Positions 24,345-33,067 of a stretch of DNA of 50,127 bases are shown in pieces. The translations under genes were made by a program, and so were the position numbers. The DNA lies in assembly GCA_947254025.1 (NCBI GenBank), contig CAMYBS010000008.1, forward strand, positions 1-50,127, read 5' to 3'. This DNA is from an uncultured Clostridia bacterium (GTDB lineage: Bacteria; Bacillota; Clostridia; Tissierellales; Peptoniphilaceae). Position 1 is the stretch's first letter, and each line of letters begins with the position of its first letter. Below the pieces are notes generated by a model, which saw nothing but the letters and a program-made list of their open reading frames with translations, had not been told where the DNA came from and searched no databases.

Positions 24345-25082
24345 TTATTTAATCTCACAAGTAAGCACAGCCTCAGAGCCCGATGGCACTTCAGATATTA
24401 TCATGCCATTAGCAAAGTAAGCTGCACCTCCCTTAGCTATGTAGTCTTCATCAAAGTCGTAGCACACAGAATTCACATATAGAACAGGTGCTTTAAGTAA
24501 GGCTGCCTCTTTTGCATACTCGTACTTTTCTTCTTCGTTCCAAACTTTAGGTGCGAAGTCAGTATAGACAGGCCACAGAACCAAGTCCTTATCTACCTTA
24601 CTCGCTTCATTAAGATATTCCTCGTGCCAAAAGTCGCCGCATATGCCGACCATAAGCTTCTTATCTTCAAAGTCAAAAGTGTGAAAGCCATCGCCCTCTT
24701 TGTAATGCTCATCAGCGATAGCTTCCTTCCAGCCACTAGATACACGCCTAAAGACATCTATAAGCTCGCCACCCTTGCCTATTGTAAGCTGCGACGAGTA
24801 AAGAGCCTTTTTGAAACTCTCTATCATACCAAAGCTCACCGCAATATCATTGTCCTTAGCACAGGAGCGTATCTCATTAATGATGTCATCATCAAGCGAT
24901 ATGGCAATGTCCTTATCAATATCATAGTTCCAAGTCAAAGCCTCAAAGCCATGCAAGAACGACTCACCAAAGACAAGCATGTCCGCCTTGTGAGAGTATT
25001 CATTCATAGCCTTGATGATTGTCTTTTTGTTATGCAATACATCCTTCGTCTTAAACGCCAAGGACATTAAATTAATCTTCAT
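24345..25082 (-). CDS. carbon-nitrogen hydrolase (nitrilase superfamily)
   Basis: The catalytic triad of nitrilase-superfamily amidases is visible: Glu in VFGESFLHGFE, Lys in the WKEAIADEHYKEGD region, and Cys in VGICGDFWHEEY. The 245-residue length fits a single catalytic domain. These enzymes hydrolyse amides or nitriles of small metabolites in the cytoplasm; the substrate here is not apparent. AAAGGAGG at seven bases supports the ATG at 25082, and an extended -10 TGGTATAAT lies just upstream. The NimA-like gene follows after 11 bases. Confidence 0.88.
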   Translation of the reverse strand: MKINLMSLAFKTKDVLHNKKTIIKAMNEYSHKADMLVFGESFLHGFEALTWNYDIDKDIAISLDDDIINEIRSCAKDNDIAVSFGMIESFKKALYSSQLTIGKGGELIDVFRRVSSGWKEAIADEHYKEGDGFHTFDFEDKKLMVGICGDFWHEEYLNEASKVDKDLVLWPVYTDFAPKVWNEEEKYEYAKEAALLKAPVLYVNSVCYDFDEDYIAKGGAAYFANGMIISEVPSGSEAVLTCEIK

Positions 25083-25103
25083 ACCATAGCCTCCTTTTAC
25101 TAT

Positions 25104-25109
25104 ATTATA
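25104..25109 (-). promoter_or_regulatory. extended -10 promoter of the nitrilase - NimA-like pair
   Basis: TGGTATAAT on the minus strand about 21 bases upstream of the ATG; a partial TTGGCG -35 is at a 19-base spacing. The upstream terminator of the GmrSD-like gene adjoins it. Confidence 0.6.
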
Positions 25110-25126
25110 CCATATACATGAAAAAA

Positions 25127-25152
25127 GACGCCAAGCATATTAACTTAGCATC
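25127..25152 (-). terminator. terminator after the GmrSD-like gene
   Basis: A nine-bp stem (GATGCTAAG/CTTGGCGTC, two G-T pairs, eight-base loop) followed by TTTTTT on the minus strand, about 66 bases after the gene's stop. Confidence 0.75.
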
Positions 25153-25218
25153 CAAAATTTAATTTAAATTGTTTAGTAATGCTTTTAATCTACAAATATT
25201 TTACCCCTACTTTTAAGC

Positions 25219-27060
25219 TTATGAGAAAATAAAATCTACAATTCTATTTGCAATTCCTTCTGTCCTGTCATTAATACTTTCTTTTGTCCACATAGGATTC
25301 TCAAGATTTTCATATTCTCGAACTATAAAGTTTGCTAGTGCGAACTTACTATCCTTATATCCTCTTTTTTCACTTTTTGCGTTGTTTATAGAATAGTTAA
25401 TCTTAGTCTTAAACCATGCATTGCCAATAGATCTATTAATGTTGTCTTCAAGTAAAATTTTATTTCCTAATTTATTAACTATTGACAAAAATTCTTCTTT
25501 ATTTTCTATATTGGCATCTTCTCTTATATGCTCAATATTTTTACCACTCATTGGCATTATGTGCTCGATCTCATATTTTTCTGGTAAAATAAACTTTATA
25601 TCGTTTTCCTTACAATAAATATATTCATTAAGAAGTACTAGTGGATTTTTAGTATAAGATTTTATACTCCATAAAAGCTCTTCTCTGTTCCAATTATTAG
25701 CAATATGTTCTTTAATGTCTTTTAAAATTTCTTCCTCATTATATTTTTCATCAAGTAATTTAATATTTAGACCAAATAAAAATGTTTTAAATTTCGAACT
25801 TGAATAACCTATGTCTACAAGTTCAAGTACTGTAAACAGCTTCAACAGCTGCTCTATAAACATACTAGCCTTGTACTCACTTATAGCATCAACATCAAAC
25901 CTATAAAGGTATGAAATAATAAAAGTTTTGATGTTTTCATTAAACTTTAAAGCCAGTTGTACTATAGAATAGTCTTTAATTTTATCCCATATCTTAACAA
26001 TTTTTAAAAATCTTGCGGTTAATGTCAAAGGATCAATTAAAATATTTTTATTCTCTTCCGTATAATACCTTCTTATACCAGGAGTAGTGACATCTACTGA
26101 ACCGCTCTCAGATAGATATACTTTATCAATTGCTCTTTGTATATACATATATTGTTTAAGCACATCATCAATATCGACAATCTTATACGCATTCAAGTCA
26201 GACACTTTTTCCTTAAATTCTGACCAACGATCATTAAAGTCATCTCTAGAAGTACTCGAATATGAATATAGTTTAGCAGAAATTATGTCAGCATCTAAAA
26301 GAGGTAAACCATCGGAGTTTAAAGAATTAAACATAGTAATTGCTTGTTCAACGTTCCAAGTTCTAATTTCTATAAGTTCAGTTTTATCTAGTAAATAATC
26401 TGCAAAATTATTTATTTCTGACTCAGATAATTCCTCCAATTTTTCATAGAAAAATTTAAAATTTCTGAAGTAATTAGTATACTTGTTATCATTTTGCTTG
26501 TACTTAATCTTCTCTACTTTCCCCTCTGCTTCTTTAAAGTCCTTACTGTTAATGATGATAAGTAGCTCATCTTTAAATATTTCATTAATAGATAAGTTGA
26601 TTAATAAATCTTCTTCATTTCTGCTATCGAAATCTTCTATAATATCATAGACTTCTTCATCATTTGCCTTGTACAATATTCTAATTAGTCTATCTCTCTT
26701 TTTTGCCAAAGTGCTAGTGAGTCTTTCAGAGTTTTCATCTTTCCTCGTTTTTGCAATAGCTTCATTTATTCTAATTAATAGAGCTTTAAATAATAAAATA
26801 AAAGTGCTTGTTCTTTGTTGTCCATCAATTAAACTTAATTTTTTATCATCTTCTTGACAGCTAATTATAACCGTGCCAAAGAAGTAAGGATCTGCCCCTT
26901 CATTGTCAATAAAATCTACCACATCTTGCCATAACTTATCGCATTGTTTAATATCCCATGAGTAAGCTCTCTGATACTCAGGAATTACAAAAAATGAATT
27001 TTTTTCAAGTTTTAAATATTCACCAAGCTTCTTTAATTCTGGGTCTATCTTTTTAGCCAT
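25219..27060 (-). CDS. single-chain GmrSD-type type IV restriction protein (DUF262 + DUF1524)
   Basis: The N-terminal DUF262 (GmrS-like) domain has IPEYQRAYSW (residues 26-35) and the nucleotide-binding DGQQR motif (79-83). The C-terminal DUF1524 (GmrD-like) domain has an HNH-type YEIEHIMPMSGKN, then NKLGNKILLEDNINRSIGN. GmrSD proteins are NTP-dependent nucleases that cleave modified phage DNA; some homologues act in other defence systems. Length (613) suits a fused protein. The gene is visibly more AT-rich than its neighbours, has AT-rich flanks, and ends at its own terminator, so horizontal acquisition is likely. No methylase or other defence gene is adjacent. AGAGGTG precedes the ATG at 27060. 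Confidence 0.92.
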   Translation of the reverse strand: MAKKIDPELKKLGEYLKLEKNSFFVIPEYQRAYSWDIKQCDKLWQDVVDFIDNEGADPYFFGTVIISCQEDDKKLSLIDGQQRTSTFILLFKALLIRINEAIAKTRKDENSERLTSTLAKKRDRLIRILYKANDEEVYDIIEDFDSRNEEDLLINLSINEIFKDELLIIINSKDFKEAEGKVEKIKYKQNDNKYTNYFRNFKFFYEKLEELSESEINNFADYLLDKTELIEIRTWNVEQAITMFNSLNSDGLPLLDADIISAKLYSYSSTSRDDFNDRWSEFKEKVSDLNAYKIVDIDDVLKQYMYIQRAIDKVYLSESGSVDVTTPGIRRYYTEENKNILIDPLTLTARFLKIVKIWDKIKDYSIVQLALKFNENIKTFIISYLYRFDVDAISEYKASMFIEQLLKLFTVLELVDIGYSSSKFKTFLFGLNIKLLDEKYNEEEILKDIKEHIANNWNREELLWSIKSYTKNPLVLLNEYIYCKENDIKFILPEKYEIEHIMPMSGKNIEHIREDANIENKEEFLSIVNKLGNKILLEDNINRSIGNAWFKTKINYSINNAKSEKRGYKDSKFALANFIVREYENLENPMWTKESINDRTEGIANRIVDFIFS

Positions 27061-27130
27061 AGTGCACCTCTTTCTCCTTAATTATTAAATCAGTTTTGTC
27101 TTTCGTCACATATTATAAGAAATTACATAT

Positions 27131-27136
27131 ATTATA
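27131..27136 (-). promoter_or_regulatory. candidate extended -10 promoter of the GmrSD-like gene
   Basis: TGTTATAAT on the minus strand about 70 bases upstream of the start; a second TATAAT lies at 27112-27117. The whole 27061-27216 gap is very AT-rich, so the choice is uncertain. Confidence 0.4.
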
Positions 27137-27216
27137 ACATATTGACTAGTATAAATATACCTGTATATAAAATCTTAATTTTATTATAAATTTAAATAAA
27201 TTCTAATAATAATACA

Positions 27217-27247
27217 ATAGACCACAGTCAATGCAACTATGGCCTAT
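27217..27247 (-). terminator. terminator after the DUF3784 gene
   Basis: A 12-bp stem with two G-T pairs and a seven-base loop, followed on the minus strand by TGTATTATTATT. The T-run is interrupted. Confidence 0.55.
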
Positions 27248-27276
27248 AATTATTAATTAGATTATGAGTATATCTA

Positions 27277-27579
27277 TTATTTTTGCTTTGAATAATGAGA
27301 ACTTACTAAAGCGCTCACCATAACACCAAGTACCATTGTAATGACTACAGTGACAATCGCTTTCTCGCCGCTTATTACTCCTTTAAATATCAATAGCGAT
27401 TCAGCAGCTAGTAAAAAACCAAGTAAGAGCAACGAAATGCCAGTTGCCTTAGCTAAAAGATCTTTATTGACATTTGAGTCAGCTTTGTATCCAGCCAATA
27501 ACTCCACCATTTTAAACTTCCATAGCATTACGCCAATAATTATTAATGTAAGACCTGCTAATATCGATGCATAAGCCAT
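27277..27579 (-). CDS. DUF3784-like small membrane protein
   Basis: The 100-residue protein has three hydrophobic helices (about residues 5-22, 45-66 and 72-92), with the AGYKADSNVNKDLLAKATG segment between the first two. That segment matches the IAGYN..eKyd pattern of DUF3784 membrane proteins. No function is known for the family. GAGGAGG precedes the ATG at 27579. Its upstream region carries two copies of a 16-base direct repeat (27616 and 27662) and the nested-hairpin element that abuts guaA. Confidence 0.75.
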   Translation of the reverse strand: MAYASILAGLTLIIIGVMLWKFKMVELLAGYKADSNVNKDLLAKATGISLLLLGFLLAAESLLIFKGVISGEKAIVTVVITMVLGVMVSALVSSHYSKQK

Positions 27580-27615
27580 AAATCTTCCTCCTCTTCAAAA
27601 TCATATCATTTATCC

Positions 27616-27677
27616 AATTTGTGAGATAAAACGGAATTATTTTGCTCAGTCACCTTAAGCAAATTTGTGAGATAAAA
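27616..27677. repeat. two 16-base direct repeats upstream of the DUF3784 gene
   Basis: AATTTGTGAGATAAAA occurs identically at 27616-27631 and 27662-27677, 46 bases apart. The second copy forms the left border of the nested-hairpin element. It could be an operator pair or the target-site-like edge of a mobile repeat. Confidence 0.8.
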
Positions 27678-27787
27678 TTAGTGGATTTTTGTAGCTTGAG
27701 ATTTTTTACAACTGAGTTGTACTAACGGTACACGCAAGGAGTAAAAAATCGAACACTGCAAAAAGGCGCAATTTTAGCCATAAATTT
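27661..27787. repeat. nested inverted-repeat element between guaA and the DUF3784 gene
   Basis: Arms pair concentrically. AAATTT 27661-27666 pairs with 27782-27787, and TAAAATT 27673-27679 with AATTTTA 27770-27776. TTTTTGTAG 27686-27694 pairs with CTGCAAAAA 27756-27764 (one G-T). A perfect ten-base pair, GATTTTTTAC 27700-27709 with GTAAAAAATC 27741-27750, lies inside these. Within it sit a palindrome ACAACTGAGTTGT (27708-27720) and GTAC-TAACG-GTAC (27719-27731). The right edge touches the guaA stop codon. It may act as a guaA terminator, a structured RNA, or a small mobile repeat; no ORF is present. Confidence 0.7.
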
Positions 27788-29322
27788 TACTCCCACTCGA
27801 TTGTTCCTGGTGGTTTAGACGTAATATCATACACCACTCTATTAATTCCTTTTACCTCATTTATGATTCTATTTGAAATTTTCGCAAGTATATCCATATC
27901 TATAGGGTAGAATTCTGCTGTCATGCCGTCGGTGCTTGTTACCGCTCTTAGGGCGCATACGTAGTCGTATGTTCTTTCGTCGCCCATAACGCCTACTGTT
28001 TTTATGTCTGGTAGCGCTGCAAAGGCTTGCCAAATCTTTCTATATAGGCCGTTTTTCTTTAGCTCGTCTATATAGATGGCGTCTGCTTCACGAAGTATGT
28101 TTAGTTTTGCTTCTGTAATCTCGCCTATAACTCTGATGGCAAGGCCCGGTCCTGGGAATGGATGTCTATAGATAAGGTCTTCGTCTAGTCCAAGTTCAAG
28201 TCCTATGGCTCTTACTTCGTCTTTAAATAACTCTCTTAGTGGCTCTATAAGTCCTTCGAAACCTATGTCATCTGGAAGTCCACCAACGTTGTGGTGACTT
28301 TTGATGACTGCTGAGCCGTTTGTACCTGATTCAACTACGTCTGGGTATATGGTTCCTTGTACAAGGTAGTCAATCTTACCAAGCTTCTTTGCTTCTTCTT
28401 CAAAGACTCTGATAAACTCCTCGCCTATGATTTTTCTCTTCTTTTCTGGTTCGGATACTCCAGCTAATTTGTCTAGGTATCTCTTTTGTGCGTTCACTCT
28501 TATGAAGTTGATCTTGAATCTGTTCTTAAATATCTCTTCAACTTGATCGCCTTCATCTTTTCTAAGTAGACCGTGGTCAACGAAGATACATGTTAGCTTG
28601 TCACCTATCGCCTTGTGCATAAGTACTGCGGCTACTGATGAGTCAACTCCTCCTGATAGTGCAAGTAGTGCCTTCTTGTCTCCAACTTTTTCTCTGATCT
28701 CTTTAACTTTATTTTCAATGAAATTTTCGCTCGTCCAGTCGCCCTTAAGACCTGCTATGTCATAAAGGAAGTTTCTTATCATCTTGTCGCCGTCGATGGA
28801 GTGCTTTACTTCTGGGTGGAATTGCACTGCGTATATCTTTTTTTCTTCGTTTTCCATCGCTGCGATAGGACAGTTGTCTGTAGATGCTATGCACTTAAAA
28901 CCTTCTGGTAATTTGGATATGTAGTCTGTGTGACTCATCCAAACTTGACCGCTCTCTACACCCTTGAATAGCTTTGACTCTTCATAGCGGCAGATGGTCT
29001 TGCCGTACTCTCTGTTCTTCTCTGAGCCCTTCTTTACCTCTCCACCTAGTAGGTGTGCTGTTAATTGGTCACCGTAACATATACCTAAGATAGGTATGCC
29101 TAGTTCGAATATCTCCTTCGATATTGATGGTGAGTCATCTAGGTAGGCTGAGTTCGGTCCGCCTGTAAAGATTATTGCCTTAGGCTTCATTGCTTTTATC
29201 TCTTCAACGCTCTTAGTGTAAGGAATTATCTCTGAGTAGATATTGTTCTCTCTAACACGTCTTGCGATTAATTGCTTGTATTGTCCTCCGAAATCTATTA
29301 CTAAGACTAAATCGTGTTTCAT
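27787..29322 (-). CDS. guaA: GMP synthase (glutamine-hydrolysing)
   Basis: GuaA converts XMP to GMP using ATP and glutamine, the last step of de novo GMP synthesis. The N-terminal class I glutaminase has the nucleophile Cys82 in GICYGDQ, and its His-Glu pair in QFHPEV. The ATP-pyrophosphatase domain has SGGVDSS. The C-terminal dimerisation domain ends [17 protein letters not shown], the hallmark GuaA C-terminus. At 511 residues it is full length. AGAGGTG precedes the ATG. It is transcribed alone from a divergent promoter region shared with the YcdB-like gene. No purine riboswitch fold was recognised in the short leader. Confidence 0.98.
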   Translation of the reverse strand: MKHDLVLVIDFGGQYKQLIARRVRENNIYSEIIPYTKSVEEIKAMKPKAIIFTGGPNSAYLDDSPSISKEIFELGIPILGICYGDQLTAHLLGGEVKKGSEKNREYGKTICRYEESKLFKGVESGQVWMSHTDYISKLPEGFKCIASTDNCPIAAMENEEKKIYAVQFHPEVKHSIDGDKMIRNFLYDIAGLKGDWTSENFIENKVKEIREKVGDKKALLALSGGVDSSVAAVLMHKAIGDKLTCIFVDHGLLRKDEGDQVEEIFKNRFKINFIRVNAQKRYLDKLAGVSEPEKKRKIIGEEFIRVFEEEAKKLGKIDYLVQGTIYPDVVESGTNGSAVIKSHHNVGGLPDDIGFEGLIEPLRELFKDEVRAIGLELGLDEDLIYRHPFPGPGLAIRVIGEITEAKLNILREADAIYIDELKKNGLYRKIWQAFAALPDIKTVGVMGDERTYDYVCALRAVTSTDGMTAEFYPIDMDILAKISNRIINEVKGINRVVYDITSKPPGTIEWE

Positions 29323-29341
29323 TTAATCACCTCTTTCAATA

Positions 29342-29347
29342 ATTATA
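29342..29347 (-). promoter_or_regulatory. extended -10 promoter of guaA
   Basis: TGATATAAT on the minus strand about 20 bases upstream of the guaA ATG. No clear -35 is seen. Confidence 0.5.
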
Positions 29348-29404
29348 TCACAAGTTTATTTTTAAAGCTATAAGTTTATCAAATAAGTTACAATTTTATC
29401 GATA

Positions 29405-29435
29405 TTGTTATATAACTATAGTAAAGTGGTATAAT
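29405..29435 (+). promoter_or_regulatory. promoter of the YcdB-like gene
   Basis: TTGTTA (29405-29410) and an extended -10 TGGTATAAT (TATAAT at 29430-29435), 19 bases apart on the plus strand, with AAAGGAG just before the ATG. Confidence 0.65.
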
Positions 29436-29456
29436 ATATACAAAGGAGATGATATT

Positions 29457-31526
29457 ATGCTTAAAAGATTAAATGTACTTGTTTGTGCTATCATCATTAT
29501 GGCTATAGTGGTATCGGCTATGCCAGGGCGTGCGCTTGCACAAGCAAAGACTAGTGATGCAGCTTCTGATAAGGCTGTAGAGAAATTAGTTTTAAAAGCA
29601 AAAGAGGTATTTAATATCAAAGACGTCTACGACAATTTCGAGGTCAATAGTTCGACTGACAACGAATACGGCACTATATACAACTTGTCATGGTCAAAGA
29701 AGGACGGCTCGAGTGATGTTAATGTCAGCATATCAAAGGATATGCACATCACTAATTACAACATTTACGATAACAAAAAGTATGAGACGCTTAAACCAAA
29801 GTACTCATATGATGCTTTGAAAAAATATGCTCTTGAACTTATTAAAAAGATTGATCCTATCAATAGCAAGAGTCTTAAGCTAAACGAAAACTCTTATCGA
29901 AACATCGACAGTGACAACGCATACAATTTTAACTTCGATAGATATGTAAATGGTAAACATGTTTTAGGTGACGTCGCAAGCATCACAATCAGCTATCTTG
30001 ACAAGAGCATACAAATGTACTCACTAAACTATAACCATGGTTTTGACTTTTCAAAGACTGATGAGTTCGACTCTCTTAAGAGCAATTTAACTATGGACGA
30101 GGCTATCAAGATCTACAAGGACAATGAATATCTAAAGCCTATGATTAAGTTTGTGATCAATGAAAAGAAGGAACCAAGGCTTACTTTTAAGACTATATAT
30201 AGCAACGAGTTAAATGCAAACTACTATGTTAATTCGACTACTAAGAAATATGAGCGCTACAACTACCCTATCTTTTTAAATAATTATATGAAGAAGGACG
30301 CTGCTGCTACAGAAGAGGCTATGGATGGTCTTAGCGAGTACGAAGTTAAAGGCATTGACAAGATTAAGGGCATCAAGTCTAAGGACGAAGCTGTTAAAAA
30401 GGCAAAAACTTTTGTGAAGGACGCTAGCAAAGCAAAGGTGACTTTATCAACTTTAAATCAAGACTACATCTCTAAGGACTACGTCTACAACATCAATATG
30501 GAAAGTGGCAAAGATGAGAAAAAGACTTTCTATAACATTTCTTTAGATGCAAAGGACTTAACTCTTCTAAGGTACAATGTTTATAGTAACTTTGACAAAA
30601 GCGATAGCAATAAAAAAGATTTAAGTCCTGACGAATTAAAGAAGATTGCTATGGACTATATCAAGAAGAATGCAAGTGACATAGCTGACAAGAGCCTAGA
30701 ACTAATAAACACTGAGAATAACTCTGTATACTTTGTAAGAGTGATCGATGGCTACTACGTTCCTGAAAATTTCATTAACATAGATATATCAAAGGATACT
30801 AAAGAAGTTAATTCTTATTCTAGAACTTGGTACAGAAAAGCACTTAATTATGATAAGGCAAAGATATCTACAGATGAAGCATATGATCTAGTGAAAAAGG
30901 AAATTGATTACGAAGAAGTTTATCAATATATAAGAGATAATTCTGATCCAGCTAAGTCAAAAGTAGTAATGAGCTACATTCCAAAGAGTGCTAGAATCGA
31001 GATTGACGCAATAAGTGGCAAGCTTGCTAAAAATTCTAATGAATTTAGAAACTACTCTGACCTTGAAAAGTCTAAGTATAAAGACAAGGCTACTCTACTT
31101 AAGCAAATGGGCTACAGCTACCTTGAAAATGAAATTATGCCAGAGAAAAACTTGAAGCAAAAAGATTTCGTAAGCTTCATGTATAGATATGGCTCTAAAG
31201 ATATTGACAAAGATGACGCAATAGACGATGCTTATCAAAGAGCTATAAGAAATGGCATCATAAAAGAAAATGAAGTGAATAAAGAAAAAGAATTAAGCAC
31301 AATTGACCTAGCTAAGTACATGGTAAGACTAAAAGACATGGAAGAGCTTGTAGGAAAGGATATATTTAAGCCAGTGAATGCAAAGGCTAAACTAACAAAC
31401 GAAGAAAATTCTTATCTTGCCATCGCCAAGGCTCTAGGTTATGTTAATGGCAAGGCCATTGACAAGAACGCAAAGATTAATAGAGATGAGTTTATAAACA
31501 TAGCTTATAACTACGTATTCAAGTAA
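29457..31526 (+). CDS. secreted YcdB/YcdC-repeat protein with degenerate SLH-like C-terminus
   Basis: A signal peptide (about residues 1-30, ending ALAQA) precedes tandem YcdB/YcdC-type repeats. These are marked by recurring segments of the form Y-x-L-x-W or YNISLDAKD, then SPDELKKIAMDYIKK (around residues 110-130, 300-400 and 390-420). The last approximately 160 residues resemble SLH repeats (DFVSFMYRYG, then LSTIDLAKYMVRLKDM, then INRDEFINIAYNYVF) and may tether it to the wall. YcdB-like proteins are secreted and of unknown function in spore-formers and relatives. It has its own promoter and a strong terminator. The domain calls are by eye. Confidence 0.8.
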   Translation: MLKRLNVLVCAIIIMAIVVSAMPGRALAQAKTSDAASDKAVEKLVLKAKEVFNIKDVYDNFEVNSSTDNEYGTIYNLSWSKKDGSSDVNVSISKDMHITNYNIYDNKKYETLKPKYSYDALKKYALELIKKIDPINSKSLKLNENSYRNIDSDNAYNFNFDRYVNGKHVLGDVASITISYLDKSIQMYSLNYNHGFDFSKTDEFDSLKSNLTMDEAIKIYKDNEYLKPMIKFVINEKKEPRLTFKTIYSNELNANYYVNSTTKKYERYNYPIFLNNYMKKDAAATEEAMDGLSEYEVKGIDKIKGIKSKDEAVKKAKTFVKDASKAKVTLSTLNQDYISKDYVYNINMESGKDEKKTFYNISLDAKDLTLLRYNVYSNFDKSDSNKKDLSPDELKKIAMDYIKKNASDIADKSLELINTENNSVYFVRVIDGYYVPENFINIDISKDTKEVNSYSRTWYRKALNYDKAKISTDEAYDLVKKEIDYEEVYQYIRDNSDPAKSKVVMSYIPKSARIEIDAISGKLAKNSNEFRNYSDLEKSKYKDKATLLKQMGYSYLENEIMPEKNLKQKDFVSFMYRYGSKDIDKDDAIDDAYQRAIRNGIIKENEVNKEKELSTIDLAKYMVRLKDMEELVGKDIFKPVNAKAKLTNEENSYLAIAKALGYVNGKAIDKNAKINRDEFINIAYNYVFK

Positions 31527-31537
31527 ATATACGCATA

Positions 31538-31569
31538 AAAATGCTTACAGCGATTGCTGTAAGCATTTT
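31538..31569. terminator. strong bidirectional terminator
   Basis: A 14-bp perfect stem (arm ending TGCTTACAGC) with a GATT loop, followed by CTTTT on the plus strand and A-rich sequence on the left. It serves the YcdB-like gene and the converging M42 peptidase gene. Confidence 0.85.
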
Positions 31570-31583
31570 CTTTTATATAAGTA

Positions 31584-32630
31584 TTAGTCTTCTAATAAGT
31601 AAGCTAGTGCTAGTCTAAATGTTGCGTCAACTGCTTCCTTGTGTGTTCTTTCAAAGCTGTGTGATGCGTCAACACCTGGTCCTATAAGTGCGGCTCTTAC
31701 GTTCCAGCCAGCTCTTAAAACTGCTGATGCGTCTGAACCGTAATATGGATATATGTCTATTGCGTATGGTATATCATACTTTCTAGCAAGTTTAATGAAT
31801 CTTTCGCTCATCATCTTGTCATATGGTCCTGTTGAATCCTTTACACATACGGAGCACTTAAACTCTGATGATGTTTGTCCAGAGCCTGGTGCTGCCATAT
31901 CAAGTGAGATGAACTCAACTGTCTTTTCAGGTAGGCCTGCACTTGATCCATGTCCAAGCTCTTCATAGTTTGAGATGAAGAAGTTTGTTGTGTGCTTTGG
32001 CTTAATATTGTTTTCTTTTAAATATTTAACTAGTCCAACAAGTACCGCAACGCATGCCTTGTCGTCAAGGTGGCGTGACTTAATGAAGCCTGATGGTGTA
32101 ACCCATGTGCCTGGATATAGGTATACATAGTCACCTACATTGATGCCAAGCTTCTCTACATCTTCTCTCGACTCTACCTTTTCGTCGATTCTAATCTCCA
32201 TAGAGTCTTCGTCTCTCTTTGTCTCGTCAGCTTTTGCTCCATAAACATGTGTTGAAGAAACATTAGTAAGTATAGTTCCTGTGTACTCGCCATCGTCGAT
32301 AGTTGAGATAACGCACTCACATCCTTCGATAACATTCCATGGGTAGCCGCCTAATTTAGTGAGTTTAAGTCTGCCAGTAGATGTTATGTCCTTAACCATG
32401 CAGCCAAGTGTATCAACGTGAGCTGATAATGTTACTTGTTCTTCATCGTCTTCGCCTTCAACTGTTACATAGAAACCGTTCTTAGCATTCTTGTGTGCCT
32501 TTAGGCCGTACTTATTAAATTCATCTTCAACAAAGTTTAGTGCCTTGATAGTGTCTCCTGTTGGTGATGGTGTTTTTAAAAGTTTCACCATAAACTCGAC
32601 CATGTAGTCTAAATCGTACTTAATGTCCAT
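31584..32630 (-). CDS. M42-family metallo-aminopeptidase
   Basis: Co-catalytic zinc ligands of the M42 family are visible: His71 and Asp73 in AHVDTLG, the Asp in RHLDDKA, the Glu pair in NYEELGHG, and a final His in DASHSFERTH. M42 enzymes form large tetrahedral particles that remove N-terminal residues from peptides in the cytosol. Length (348) is normal. It is the last gene of the murB-to-aro run. Its start lies two bases after the aroQ stop, with GGGAGG inside the end of aroQ, so it is translated from the same transcript although it has no role in the shikimate pathway. Confidence 0.94.
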   Translation of the reverse strand: MDIKYDLDYMVEFMVKLLKTPSPTGDTIKALNFVEDEFNKYGLKAHKNAKNGFYVTVEGEDDEEQVTLSAHVDTLGCMVKDITSTGRLKLTKLGGYPWNVIEGCECVISTIDDGEYTGTILTNVSSTHVYGAKADETKRDEDSMEIRIDEKVESREDVEKLGINVGDYVYLYPGTWVTPSGFIKSRHLDDKACVAVLVGLVKYLKENNIKPKHTTNFFISNYEELGHGSSAGLPEKTVEFISLDMAAPGSGQTSSEFKCSVCVKDSTGPYDKMMSERFIKLARKYDIPYAIDIYPYYGSDASAVLRAGWNVRAALIGPGVDASHSFERTHKEAVDATFRLALAYLLED

Positions 32631-32632
32631 TA

Positions 32633-33067
32633 TTATTCCTCCCTTAATATATAGTCGATTGCTAATTTATATGAATCAAAATTGAATCCTGTTATCACTC
32701 CGTCACATGCTGGTGCTGTGATGGATTTTTGTCTAAACTCATCGCGTGCCAATATATTTGTTAAGTGAACCTCAACTTTTTTAAGCTTCAAAGCCTTTAA
32801 CGCATCATATATGGCATAGCTGTAGTGCGAGTAGGCAGCAGGGTTGATGATGAGTGCGTCGTAGTCTTTATAAAGCAGCTCTTGAAGCTTGTCAATGATG
32901 ACGCCTTCACAGTTTGATTGAAACTCATCAAGGCTTGCCCCCTTATCACTTGCATAAGCTTTAATTTCCTCTACTAGCTCCTTATATGTTTTATTGCCAT
33001 AAATTCCGGTCTCTCTCATACCAAGTATATTGATATTGGGTCCGTTAATTACAATTATCTTCTTCAT
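32633..33067 (-). CDS. aroQ: 3-dehydroquinate dehydratase, type II
   Basis: AroQ dehydrates 3-dehydroquinate to 3-dehydroshikimate. The 144-residue protein has the family start NGPNINILGMRETGIYG (catalytic Tyr23), the loop Arg18, SNCEGVIID, NPAAYSHYSYAIYDAL and EVHLTNI with the catalytic His. The type II fold is a dodecamer of about 145 residues. It overlaps the aroK stop by four bases (ATGA) with AAGGAG upstream. Confidence 0.96.
   Translation of the reverse strand: MKKIIVINGPNINILGMRETGIYGNKTYKELVEEIKAYASDKGASLDEFQSNCEGVIIDKLQELLYKDYDALIINPAAYSHYSYAIYDALKALKLKKVEVHLTNILARDEFRQKSITAPACDGVITGFNFDSYKLAIDYILREE

Noticed and set aside
24624..25070. 148-codon plus-strand frame opposite the nitrilase-family gene
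   Set aside because: It is antisense to a gene with clear catalytic residues and shows no protein-like motif or start signal.
29323..29456. Purine riboswitch before guaA
   Set aside because: The leader after the likely -10 is only about 20 bases, too short for an aptamer, and no conserved purine-riboswitch core was seen.
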